Positions 1-10,358 of a stretch of 64,000 bases of DNA are shown in pieces (positions within the stretch are counted from its first letter, which is position 1; each line of letters begins with the position of its first letter). Both the position numbers and the translations under genes were made by a program. Source of the DNA: Lantana camara (Eukaryota > Streptophyta > Magnoliopsida > Lamiales > Verbenaceae); contig CM074858.1 in the NCBI GenBank assembly GCA_037501455.1, positions 94,896,501 to 94,960,500 of the forward strand, in the 5' to 3' direction. The notes below the pieces were generated by a model. It did not search any database and was not told where the DNA came from. It saw nothing but the letters and a program-made list of their open reading frames with translations.

Positions 1-1462
1 CATAAAAGACCCAAACGGGCTGGACTTCAACCTCTCACCCGTAATCACCACAGAACCCAAAGAGACCTTCTTCTCGTGGTAATCTATCATAGCTCGGTGT
101 CTGAAAAGCCAATCTATCCCAAGGATTGCTCCATACCTCTTCATAAGCATCTCTATCAAATCTGCTGGGAAGATACGACTCTAAAAAATCACAGGGCACT
201 CTCGGAACACATGGTCTGTCTCCAAACACCCTCCCAAAGGAGAACTCATCACATACACATGCACAGATATTTCAGCAAGCAAAGGCAAAGAAGTAACAAC
301 ATCCCAGGATATAAAAGAATGAGTGGCTCTGGGATCAAACAATGCATGTAATGATATGCCATGAATGTTTATTATACCTTCTATCATGGAATTCTGATCA
401 ACATCTGCAGCTTTCTCCTCTGCATCTACAGAATAAGCACGTGCCTGAATAGCTAGCGTCTTCTTTAGGCAAGTATCGATTATGCTCAGAAGACCCACAC
501 ATGTAAAACTTGCCTAACAACTTCCAACACTTCTCTACCACATGCTTTCCTTGGCAATAAGAACACTAAACAGGAGCAGGAGCAGGAACAGGCAAAGCTG
601 GAGATACAGGAGGTACACCGAGACCGACAGTACGGTGATTTTTATTCCCGAAACCCTAGGAACAAAAAGTTAGAGTAGAAGTAGCTTGAGGAGCATAAGA
701 AACAGGCCTTTTACCCGATCCAGAACCGGATCCCGAGCCTTGGCTAGAAGAGAAAGGTGGAGGCTTCGATCTTGCCTTTTGGGCCTCTACTTGAATTGCC
801 TTCTTTGTAACTTTGGCCCAAGTACTCACATTAGCGACTTGTAAAGCCACTTGAAGTTCATTGCAAAGCCCATGAAGAAAATGCCGGGCTTTATGAGTAT
901 CATTGTCGGTGATATGAGTGGCATAAGGTGCTAGCCTCTCAAACTTCAATATATATTCCTCCACCGTCCGAGAACCTTGCTTTAAGTCGGAGAACTCTTA
1001 GAGGCGGCCTTCTTATGAACTAAGGGGAATATATTTCTCATAAAACTCTTGCACAAAAGTTTCCCAATTGAATTCCCTTCCGGTCCTCTCCAACTTAGAA
1101 TGCACACTCTTGAGCTAATTTGCCGCTTATCCTTGAATAAAGCGCCCTGTGCAAACCGCTTTATCATAAGAGATCCCTAGGCATATCTCCCAAATCCCCT
1201 TGATTTCGGCCAACCACTCCACCGCCTTAATATCATCTCCTCTGTACCATTTTGGAGTATTATTATTCCAAAATTCCTTATACACACCGGAGACTTCTTG
1301 CTCTTCAACCGGAGGTGTTTGACGTTTTTGATTTTGTTGTAGTTGGTTGACAAGGGCTTGGACAATATTCTCCACATTTAGAGGTGGTGGCGGAGGTACA
1401 TTTTGTGGAGGTGGTTGATTCAAATCCGGTGTTTATTCACGATCCCTTCTTTTAGGAGGCAT
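1..1462 (-). pseudogene. Tekay/Del-type gag-protease remnant of element A
   Basis: Minus-strand interior of a Ty3/gypsy element running off the left edge of the window. Gag would start at the ATG at 1462-1460, in sequence reading MPPKRR, but a stop follows about nine codons later. A proline-rich stretch and a Q-rich helix come next, then FWNNNTPKWYRGDD, which resembles the capsid start of Del/Tekay Gag. The Gag C-terminal half lies at 964-656 in another frame. A retropepsin-like segment at 498-181 contains ATHSFIS, but the catalytic D-T/S-G has become D-P-R. Past a stop, the strand reads ILGIDWLFRHRAMIDY, the usual end of a Del protease domain. Several frameshifts and stops rule out function. 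Lineage assignment rests on these motifs and on the long LTR beside it. Confidence 0.8.
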
Positions 1463-1634
1463 CCTGAAATTCAAAAATTCAAACAATATAGATGCATGTG
1501 GATTAGTACATGTTCATGTGTACAATTAATAAAGTAAACAAGTATTCAAATAATCAAATCACATAATCACTTTGTCCTAAGCCGTACGACCTAGATAAAC
1601 TTAACACGACACTAGAACCCGGTTTTGCAACCAC

Positions 1635-1646
1635 GCTCTGATACCA
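1635..1646 (-). other. Primer binding site (initiator Met tRNA) of element A
   Basis: On the minus strand the bases read TGGTATCAGAGC, the complement of the 3' end of plant initiator-Met tRNA. It lies eight bases downstream of the LTR end, as expected for a reverse-transcription primer site. This fixes the orientation of element A and marks the adjoining LTR as its 5' LTR. Confidence 0.9.
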
Positions 1647-1654
1647 CTTAAGGA

Positions 1655-4292
1655 TGTAGCACCCAAACATAGGGACCACATCCCCCGCACTAAGACCCAA
1701 ACCCGGTTACGAAATGGAAAGTTCGTACCCGAATCCGAATCATAGCGAACGGGAGACCAACTCACACCCTACGCTAGGCGGAGCTAAAACAGAAACTCCG
1801 AGTGTGTGGAAGCAAAGAGATTAAAACCATAACAATTAAAGTAGATGTATAAAATATACATAGATACCAAGATCATGACGTATGCATCATATACACCAGG
1901 TACATTGGCCCACACGACCTCAACAAAACCAAAGTAATCAATTCCCAAGTATTGCAGTCATAGGCAAAATAGTAAGAAGTGTATGTAATTATCTGCATCT
2001 AACAAGACCTAGACCGACAACTGCAACAGGGTAGACACACTTCTCCGCCTAGCCCAAGTCCAAAAACCTGCAACTAAAAGATAAAACGAGGGGTCAGTCA
2101 ACTGACTGAGTGAGGGGGCTAACGCACACGCACATACTATATATATAAAGCATAGCACTTAACAAAGGTGGACTTACGAACAGGGAATAGCTTTTACAAA
2201 CCAACATTTCAAAACAAAGATATATAAATATAAATCATTTTCATAAACTCTATTCCGATTCATAATTCCCATAAACATAACATATCATATGCTCGGCGAA
2301 TACGAGCTTCCAACCTTTACTTCTCATATCAAAATATAAAACATAAACATAAACATATCCATCCACCACACCAATGATGAAAGAGCCACGCGTGTCCTTA
2401 GCCATCCATATCTTTACAAACCCATGCGGGGTAGCTTACCCACAACGTGCCCTCCCCGGCTTTCATACCGAAGCCATCAAAATACCATGCCTTCCCTAGC
2501 TCCCGGGGTCGCACGTTATACCTTGGATAGAAACTATGCACAGGCCGAGCCCCGATGGCCCGATACCGTCCCGAGGATTCCTTACTCATAGCCCCTAGGG
2601 CCCACACTTCACATTATATTCACATAACCAATCTTTCATGGCTTAACTCGCAACCAAACTTTAACATAATAGAATTTTTCAAAATAGCTTAAATATGCTT
2701 TCATAAATATCTTTCCAAATCAAACTTGTTCATAAGGTCATAAACATATCATATTCAACACTTATTTAATTATATATATAATATATAATCACATGCGGGG
2801 CTCGAAACATCACATAAAGGCTTTAGGTCATTAACTATATAAAATCCTAACCTCACCTTGTGCGTAGTAAAGAAAGGAGTGAGAGTGATCAAGCTATGCC
2901 TCAGGCTCAACACCAGCAACCCCGTCTGAAAAGAAAACACGGAAGCCCAAGACTTAGACCCTATATGAACCAATTAAGATGCCCGACCAATGCGTGAATC
3001 GTGAATGAATGCAAAATAATATGAAATGCATCACATAATTCACATAACATAGCATATAACATTTATTTACAATTTATCATCCAATTAAAATCAAGTTATA
3101 ACATTAAACATGCAAAAGATTAACAATAAAAGTCATAAAACAACATAATTAAGCAAATGAGAAGCAGTAGCAACTCCCAGGTCTCGGGAAGAATGGGAAC
3201 GACCCTGCCACTCTAGAGAATGACCGTTCCCATTCTCGCCCAAAAGTTTCTGTAATATGGGAACGGCCGTTCCGGTCTCTAGTTCAAAATGGGAAAGGGC
3301 CGTTCCCAGATACCTGAACTTCTCCCCGAGCGTCTGTAAAGATTTCATGTTTTTACCCTTGGGAACAGTCCTTCCCAACTCTAGTACAAACTGAGAACAG
3401 CCGTTCCGGTTTTCAGAAATTACGAGAGCAAAACCCGCGAAGGGTCGTTCCAAGGTTAAAGCAGGGATGGGAACGGTCATTCCGGCCTAGTTCGAATTTT
3501 AAAATTGGGCAGTAACTTGACAGAAACAGGGGTAGAGGCAAAATGGCCGAATTCAACCACAACAACAACATAAGTACATACCAAGATCGTGCATAAAATT
3601 CATATAAATCATCTAGGACATGTTTATATGCCTAAAGCTCAAAAATGTCAAGAATCAAAACCAAATTCATCAAATTCAAATTCAAGCTCATTAATGGCAA
3701 TAAGCTATAAACTCAACTACCAACTGATTTCTTGCAATTAATATAATAAATACAACATACTAAACTCTTATATGAAGTTAAATTTCAAGAATATCAATCA
3801 TTTATCACTTATTCATCAAAATAGCTAAACCCTTACTATTCTTTAGTTGATCACACAAGTTCATACACTCCACCACAAATCAGAATTTAAACATGAAAAT
3901 GAAGAGCACAACGTGGGGATTCCGAAGCTTACTTTGGCTCGCGAAAAGGTGGAGAAACGAGGGAGATAATGACTCTTGAAGTTGGAAAATAAAAATGGTG
4001 GGTTTGGCTTCTTGGAGCTGCTGTTGCTGCTGCTTTTTACGTGAAATAAAGGGAGGGCTGAACCGGTTCGGTTTAGGGTTCACGGGTTCGGTTCAAGTTT
4101 CCGATTTAGTTGGTTCGGTTAAAAGATGTAGGGTTCAATCAAGCCACAATTCATATTAATTCAAATAATTCAAGGATGCAATCAATTCAAATAAATTTAC
4201 ATAATTCAAATATAAATAGATTAAATCACAAATAAGTATTCAAAACACATAATTATGTCATACCTGTACGAACTGTAGAACGGGGTGTCACA
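1655..4292 (-). mobile_element. 5' LTR of Tekay/Del-type element A (about 2.64 kb)
   Basis: Bounded by TGTAGCACCC on the plus strand at the primer-site end and GGGGTGTCACA at the outer end, so on its own strand it runs TG...CA. It is homologous along much of its length to the LTRs at 7019-9328, 20218-22838, 26241-28862 and 55387-57991, sharing the TGTAGCACCC start, a segment with CCGCCTAGC and TGTCAGTC, the GAGGGG motif, and a central block of GC-rich palindromes. The matching 3' LTR lies left of the window, so target duplication cannot be checked. The ORFs read through this LTR are chance products of the repeats. Confidence 0.88.
3195..3483. repeat. Paired GC-rich palindromes inside LTR A
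   Basis: Diverged copies of GGGAACGGCCGTTCCC occur in pairs. Starts are near 3195 and 3216, 3259 and 3291, 3361 and 3393, 3437 and 3469. Three of the four pairs are 32 bp start to start, the first is 21 bp. The surrounding LTR is AT-rich. The palindromes account for the odd GTAVP/GNGRS-type peptides on every frame here, which are not proteins. Confidence 0.8.
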
Positions 4293-5027
4293 GATTATTT
4301 CCTGAGGTTTGAAAAATTACGAGCGCCCCCTCGTTCATATTCTCTCTCAAAAATTCTCCCAACCGTTAGCAACAGTGTTAAATTTTGATGACGCCAACAA
4401 TGTTAATTTTAAAGATTTTAATTTTATCGTTGAGGGCTATATTACAATAACATTGAAAGTGTAAGGATATATTTGTAATGTTGGTTAAATTTGTATTTTT
4501 GTCATTGAAAGATTTGTGATTTAATTAATATTTATATTTTGCCTATAAATATCAATCAAAATAGATATTTCATGCATATTTATTCTTATAAAATATGATA
4601 AAAAAAATTAATAATTCTACACTATGTCAATGTCTTAGTTTGAAGTATATTTTGCATAAGTTCATTTAAACTTTGTTCATTTGAAATAATAAATTTTCTC
4701 TCCGAAATAAAAACCAATAACAAACACATCAACATCAATCAACGCATTATTAAACTCACATAAATATCCATTAGAGTTATTTAAATAAATATTCCAAACA
4801 TTGGTTATTATTTATTTGCACTCCAGTGTCGTGGTCGGACACCATACTCGACAATCTCATGTGAAAATTTTTTAAAAAAAAATTTTATCATCGAATTTGT
4901 ATCGTTTTGTGTCCCTGTCATTGTAGCCGTATTTGTGCATCATAGACTATTTAAAAAAAATACTAATACAAAAGTAGCATATCCTAATTGTATCATGTCC
5001 TAATTCTTAAATTCATATCATCTTTAT
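4293..5027. other. AT-rich intergenic stretch, no gene seen
   Basis: Flanks the outer end of LTR A. No open reading frame with recognisable protein similarity, no RNA gene and no clear terminal repeats were found. The first 150 bases have the look of a decayed MITE, but no partner end was located. Confidence 0.6.
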
Positions 5028-5453
5028 TCGGGAAATGTGCGAAAAATCCTCAAATGTGGACTCAATATTTAGTTTGTTTCCCATTTTCAAAATTATTTTT
5101 ATTCACTCCCCAGATGAGATGCATAATTTGGGTTTGCTCCCCATTTTTCAGGGCACATACGACATATTGTGATTTAGTTACGACATAATGCGATTTAGTT
5201 ATGTGATTCTTGAGTTTTTATACAAAATACCACATACGACATATTGCGATTTAGTTACGACATAATGCGATTTTGTTACGTGATTCTTGAGTTTTTATGT
5301 CGTAACTAAATCGCAATATATCGTATGTGGTGTCTAAAATGGGGGGCAAACTCAAATTATGAGTCTCATGGGGGAGTGAAAAAAAATAATTTTAAAAATG
5401 GAGAGCAAACTAAAATTTTTTCAACTCATGGGGAGTTTTCACAGTATGCCCCC
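5028..5453. repeat. Foldback (MITE-like) element with long inverted arms
   Basis: The left arm (about 5028-5170) and the reverse complement of the right arm (about 5310-5453) align through TTTGCTCCCCATTTT, CACTCCCC, ATGAG and CATAATTTG. The middle contains a direct duplication of about 75 bases, with CATACGACATATTG near 5158 and 5230. The second copy also pairs with an inverted copy ending near 5331. The whole can fold into a hairpin with arms of roughly 140 bases. It has no coding capacity. No convincing target duplication was found, so the superfamily is undecided. Confidence 0.65.
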
Positions 5454-5689
5454 TATGTTCTTTGTATTTGTGTTTTTACAATATTGGTTCTTCATTTTAT
5501 ACAAAAATAGTAATATTTTCATCGGTATATGCATATTGTGTCTTGTGGTTCCAGCAATACAAATAAATGATCAAAAAGTTTATTAAGATTTAAGAGACCT
5601 TTTCGTTGCCATATAGGTTGTTGCAATTTGGAAGTTGTCTAAGTTGACCTGCTTTTGTACTTGAATAATTGGTGTTGCAATTTGAAACC

Positions 5690-6040
5690 TAGCTGTTGAG
5701 GGGAGGGTTGTCAAGCCATTATATATTGAATTTCATATCTTTAATTATTCGTTGTGGGACATTTAACACACGGATAATTCTAGCCCGAGCGTGGCTCGGC
5801 CAAACCGGTGTAACGAGGGGCGAGTGTTCTACACTTGCCGTGTGGTTGGTGGAAAATTTAGGGAGAGTGACCAACCCAAAAGCTAGCTATTGAGGGGAGG
5901 GTTGTCAAACCATTATATATTAAATATCTGGCTGGTGCCATCATATATTGAATATCTTGGCCGTGTTGAGGGGAGGGTTGTCAAGTCATTATATATTGAA
6001 CTCCTCTTTAATTATTCAATGTGGAACATTTAACACTTTT
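5690..6040. repeat. Three imperfect direct repeats
   Basis: The phrase TGAGGGGAGGGTTGTCAA followed by CATTATATATT recurs near 5697, 5892 and 5966. Two of the copies are followed by TTTAATTATTC and CATTTAACAC. They look like dispersed or slipped copies of a short noncoding repeat of unknown family. No gene is associated. Confidence 0.6.
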
Positions 6041-6124
6041 CTCGTTCTCATTTGAATTTGATTCAATTTAAATAATATAATAAACAAAAAATAATTTATA
6101 TTCTTCATGAAAAACAATCAATTA

Positions 6125-6128
<4 letters not shown>

Positions 6129-6182
<54 letters not shown>
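6129..6182. repeat. (AT)n microsatellite
   Basis: Uninterrupted alternating AT of about 50 bases in AT-rich intergenic DNA. Confidence 0.95.
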
Positions 6183-6188
<6 letters not shown>

Positions 6189-6630
6189 TATATGATTGGT
6201 TGAGTTACACACTTATTTGATTTGTTAGTTCAACCAAATAAATTTTTTTAGCTCATACTCGATTTGACCGTATCTAATCATTATATGAATAAATGTATTA
6301 CACAAATTATTTGATTGATGACATTTTTCAATCTATACACCAATTACATTATAAAAGTAAAACACTCTAGTTATGTTGATTCCATCCAACTACCCGAGCT
6401 TGGAAATTTCCCACTCATTGAGGTTATAATATCACAAACTAGTGTATTGACTTCCAACACATGAATAGACTGGAGTAAATGGAAACAAAAAACGCGTACA
6501 CTCTCGTGATTGAATTGCTTTCTCGTGTTCACACACTATAGATTTATTAATCCGCAAAGGTAGGCTAAAGCCTACGTGCATGATCGAACCAACCGGTCTC
6601 CACAATTGGAGAAACCAGATATATACTAAC

Positions 6631-7018
6631 ATGGCTGCTTTCCCTGTCTTGTTTCTCCTCCTAATTTCTGCAGCAAATGCTCAAACAAGACACTCAAATA
6701 TAAGCCTAGGCTCTTCTCTAACACCCACAACAAACTCATCATGGCCGTCACCGTCTGGCCAGTACGCCTTCGGTTTTGTCCCGCAAGGTAACCGTTATAC
6801 TATCGCCGTCTTTCTTGCAGGCATACGAGAACAGACTGTTGTCTGGACAGCGAACAGGGATGATAACCCCACGGTTTCCAGCAACGTTGTTTTGCAGTTG
6901 ACTCGTGATGGAAGGCTAATCCTGCAGCAGAGCGAAGATCAGACCACAGATGTTGTTGACTCTTCCCTGCGCGTCGCATCAGCTTCTATGCTCGACACCG
7001 GCATCAGCTTCTATGCTC
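6631..7018 (+). pseudogene. G-type lectin S-receptor-like kinase, N-terminal fragment
   Basis: The chosen start at 6631 opens with a typical signal peptide (MAAFPVLFLLLISAANAQ). An in-frame upstream ATG at 6580 would place extra residues ahead of it. The following residues (about 20-125) match the bulb-type mannose-binding lectin domain of LECRK-type receptor kinases: ISLGSSLTP, GQYAFGF, FLAGIREQTVVWTANRD, LTRDGRL. Full proteins of this family run to about 800 residues with a transmembrane segment and a kinase domain; here the coding sequence stops after about 125 residues, where it meets a truncated Tekay LTR. The break coincides with an 18-bp direct duplication (6976-6993 and 7001-7018). 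It would have been a plasma-membrane receptor, but this copy is dead. The kinase-end fragment at 28873-29036 is on the other strand, so the two are probably not one split gene. Confidence 0.85.
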
Positions 7019-9328
7019 AATACAATATCAACTCCAAAAATAGGTAACAAGGCATGATACACCATACATAAAGTACCAATACATGAACATAATATGAGGT
7101 GTAGTGTGATAGACCCAAATTTAAATACAAGCTAGACTCTAAATTCTCGCCTAGCACGCACCTGCTAAACAACTGAAAAGTTGAGATGTCAGTCCAACAC
7201 GGACTGAGCGAGGGGTATAAATAAATATAAGCGCACATACATGCAAGTTATAATCTCGGGTAATAATTTTGGAAAAATAACAATACAATTTAATAAAATA
7301 AGAGATCCTATCGCCCGATGTTACAACTAATTCAATTTCAATTTAACCAATTCAATACAATCAATTTGTAGCCCGGCGAGTGAGGGCAAATCTCCAACCT
7401 TACTCCGACTGTGTACAATCAATCAATCAATTATTCAATAGTTAGGTGATCATGCAATTTATTACGGTGCACAATTAGCAGTTTCAATAACACCTTCTTC
7501 CTCCGAGTGATGGTGGGATTGCAAGGCCCCACCATCCAATCAATCTGGGCAGAGGGTACATGAATCCCTAAGCCCGGAACTCCTTCCTCCCCTAATCTCC
7601 TAGGGGGTTTAGGGGTCATCCCAATTTGGTTAGAGTAGCTCTCGAGTTACCCGTCAGCCCATGCTTTCCCGGTTGGCTCGAGCCACTACCCTCGGGCCCA
7701 CAGTGTAGTACAATACTCGCCAAATCAATCAATCAATTCCTTCAATAGTTCGGTAAATCATTTGAAAACCAATCTCATTTGAAAACTATAGATATATAGA
7801 TAGGTTTTGGCTTAAAACTTCACATAGGGTTATACGGGTCCTATGTATCTAGAATTAAACCTCACCTGAACGACCCAAAAACAACCAAGGAAACAGCTCA
7901 CGGGGCCTGCTTCTCGTCACCAGGAAGCTGGTTTGTGCAAGAAAGATAAATGTCCGTGAGACACGACTCAAAATGTACCATATAGGACGAACGGCGAAAA
8001 TGCGACGAGATGACGAGTATGATGGAATGTACCATGAAAATATCTCGTTTTGACATGTATGCAATCATATAATAGCAATTTGGGGTTAAGGAAGCCGTCG
8101 GATCGAGGGGCTAAAATCTCACTTTTATGCAGTGAGTTTTGAACACTTTCTGGAGTCTGGGAACGGCCGTTCCGGCTTCCCTTTGAAAATGGGAACGGCC
8201 CTTCAGAAACGCGCCAGCATTTTTTTAAAAGGGGAAAATGTTTTAGCTGGGAACGGCCCTTCCGGCACACAGGCCAAAATGGGAACGGCTGTTCCCAGTC
8301 TCGCTGGCCTTGCTGACTCAGAATCATGGGAACGGCCGTTCCAGTTTTAAACTGGGGCTGGGAAGGGCCGTTCCCAAAATACGAGAGCAGCAGAAAACAA
8401 AGCACAGCAGCAGAACAACAACAATCCACAACTCAATGAACCAAAAATGGATCGAACTCAAGATGAAATGCATAAATTTGATGCAACACATATGCTAGCA
8501 TACATAGGGATCAATAACAATTCATTTAAACACATAATTCCAAGGTAGATCATCAATAAATCATCATTTGAAACCCATATCATCAATCATGCTCCAAGCC
8601 CATAATCAACAAGTTAAATGCATCAATCTTAAGCTTAAAGTTCACATATATATTTCCAACAACAAATACACACTTTAATCAACACATAGCAAAGCCCTAT
8701 CTATACCATATATCCAAGAAAATCACCAAAGTCCCAAAAATACCTCAAATGCAAGAAATGAGAGACAAGATGAAGATATGATGTTGATGATGCTCCAATG
8801 ATCACAAATCCCACAAAAACTAGCTTGAATGGGTGAAATCTCCTTACTCCTTCACAAGGGTTTGGTTCGGTTGAAAGGGAAGAAGGAGCAATGTGTATGA
8901 ATGTGTTGTATGAAATGGAATGCAATGGTGCGTGAATGCTGCTATGAAGAAAGAAGAGAATGGTCAATTTGCTATTAAGTCCTTCCATTTATTAAGTTAT
9001 GCAATTAGGTCCATTTCCATAACAATTGATCAATTAGGTCCAATGAGGTATTAATGCAATTGAGTCCCCAAATTCATGAAAATGTGCAAGTAAGGACATA
9101 GAAGAAATTAACTCATGTTCGGGAAATTAATTCACATTGCAATCACGTTCAATATATGCGATAGTTATAATATGATATGAATTTCAATAAAAATACTTAG
9201 AATATAATTTTATAAAAAATTATGTCATGATAAGGAAAATGAATTAAATGATCAATTAATAATTAAAATCTACTCTCAAACTCACACGTGTCGTTCATAC
9301 CTGAAATACCGAAAGCTGGGGCATTACA
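7019..9328 (-). mobile_element. Truncated Tekay-type LTR (B)
   Basis: Homologous to the 2.62 kb LTRs of element C in order: the CGCCTAGCAC segment, TGTCAGTC, GAGCGAGGGG, the GGCGAGTGAGGGCAA block, the CTCCTAGGGGG block, the palindrome cluster and the terminal GGGGCATTACA at 9328. The first several hundred bases, including the TGTAGCACCC end, are missing, lost at the junction with the receptor-kinase fragment. No polypurine tract or primer site adjoins it; the next bases are Tat gag of E1, so B appears to have inserted into E1 before the left flank was deleted. Confidence 0.8.
8159..8375. repeat. Paired GC-rich palindromes inside LTR B
   Basis: Copies of GGGAACGGCCGTTCC and close variants start at 8159 and 8191, 8250 and 8281, 8328 and 8360, giving spacings of 32, 31 and 32 bp. 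This is the same arrangement as in LTRs A and C. Confidence 0.85.
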
Positions 9329-9329
9329 T

Positions 9330-10358
9330 CATGCCTCCAAAAGGGCGTCCCGAGTCACCAAGCGAGGGGACAAAGAAGGAGATGTGAATCCTAATATCCT
9401 CGCGCCTGTATAAGACCAGCTGCAGGGTTTAAAGGATATGGTCGGACAGCTCTCTCGAGCGCGGTCTCAGATCTCCCATGGTAGGGATGAACGAGCCGAT
9501 GCCAGAGACGATGGTCACAAAAACCGCCAACTACAGATCCCCCACCATAAGGAGCAAGAGGAGAACTTCTGCACTTATGAGTATCATCCCTTGGCGAGGG
9601 GCTCTCCCCTCGTGGAAGAAGTTCTGATGGCCCAAGCAGGAACGACCAAAATCCCCACCTCCATCAATCGCTACGACGGAACGACTGATCCAGCTGAACA
9701 CTTGGATCATTTTCTGCACTTGATGAATCTTTACGAGCACTCGAGCAACTACTGGGCCAAAGTCTTTGTCACTTCCCTGGTGGGAATGGCTCAGGAGTGG
9801 TACAAGAGATTGCCGCCGCGCTCGATACACTCATATAGAGAGTTGGCCGACGCTTTTCTCAACCACTTCAATTCTCTGAAGGCCCCAGTCACTGCGCCCA
9901 CTGCCCTTTACAACGTAGTGCAAGGCAAGAATGAGTCTCTTCGCTCGTTCTTTGCCCGCTTCAACAAGGAGATCTTGCAGGTGGAGAGGCCGTCCATGGA
10001 TTTCTTGATCCCAGTGCTCTTTCAGGCTGTGGATCACAAACAGTATGTGAGCAAGAAGTTTGCTGATGCCATTGTGGAGAGAAGGCCAGGGACCCTCATG
10101 GCCTTGAGGGAAGTTGCCGAGCCGTTTTTCGAGCTCGAAGACATGTATGGGACTAACGGTCCCCGGCATCATAGCCCGGTAAGAAACGAGCGCCACCAAG
10201 AGCGGGGCCGGGAACTCATAGTCAAGAAAGAGCGTCACCAAGAATGCAAGAGATCGCCCCCGTCCCCTCGACGTTTCGAGCGCATCTCGCTCACAAGGCC
10301 AAACTCAGAAGTCTATAACTCTCTGATAAGAAACTTTTCAAGAGGCCCATCAAGATGA
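9330..10358 (+). pseudogene. gag: Tat gag, 5'-truncated (E1)
   Basis: Colinear with the intact gag of E2 from that protein's middle onward. The reading frame is open from 9330 except for a stop at 9411-9413 where E2 has a Gln codon. It contains the retrotransposon Gag core (RYDGTTDPAEHLDHFLHLM, FVTSLVGMAQEWYKRLPP, SLRSFFARFNKEI), which forms the particle shell and packages RNA. A one-base deletion near 10320 throws the end out of frame relative to E2, so this frame terminates at 10358 and the downstream frame carries on as pol. Confidence 0.85.

Noticed and set aside
3133..3480. 115-codon and similar frames across LTR palindromes (GTAVP, GNGRS, ERPFP peptides; also 7968-8429, 21655-22168, 27678-28192)
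   Set aside because: All reading frames on both strands stay open over the GC-rich palindromes and give the same short peptides. They lie in LTRs and match no family.
6129..6182. Replication origin or cruciform site at the (AT)n tract
   Set aside because: A plain microsatellite explains it; nothing else nearby supports an origin.
8159..8375. Regularly spaced palindromic repeats resembling a CRISPR array
   Set aside because: Spacers are not unique and of fixed length throughout, repeats vary, there are no cas genes, and the context is a plant LTR.
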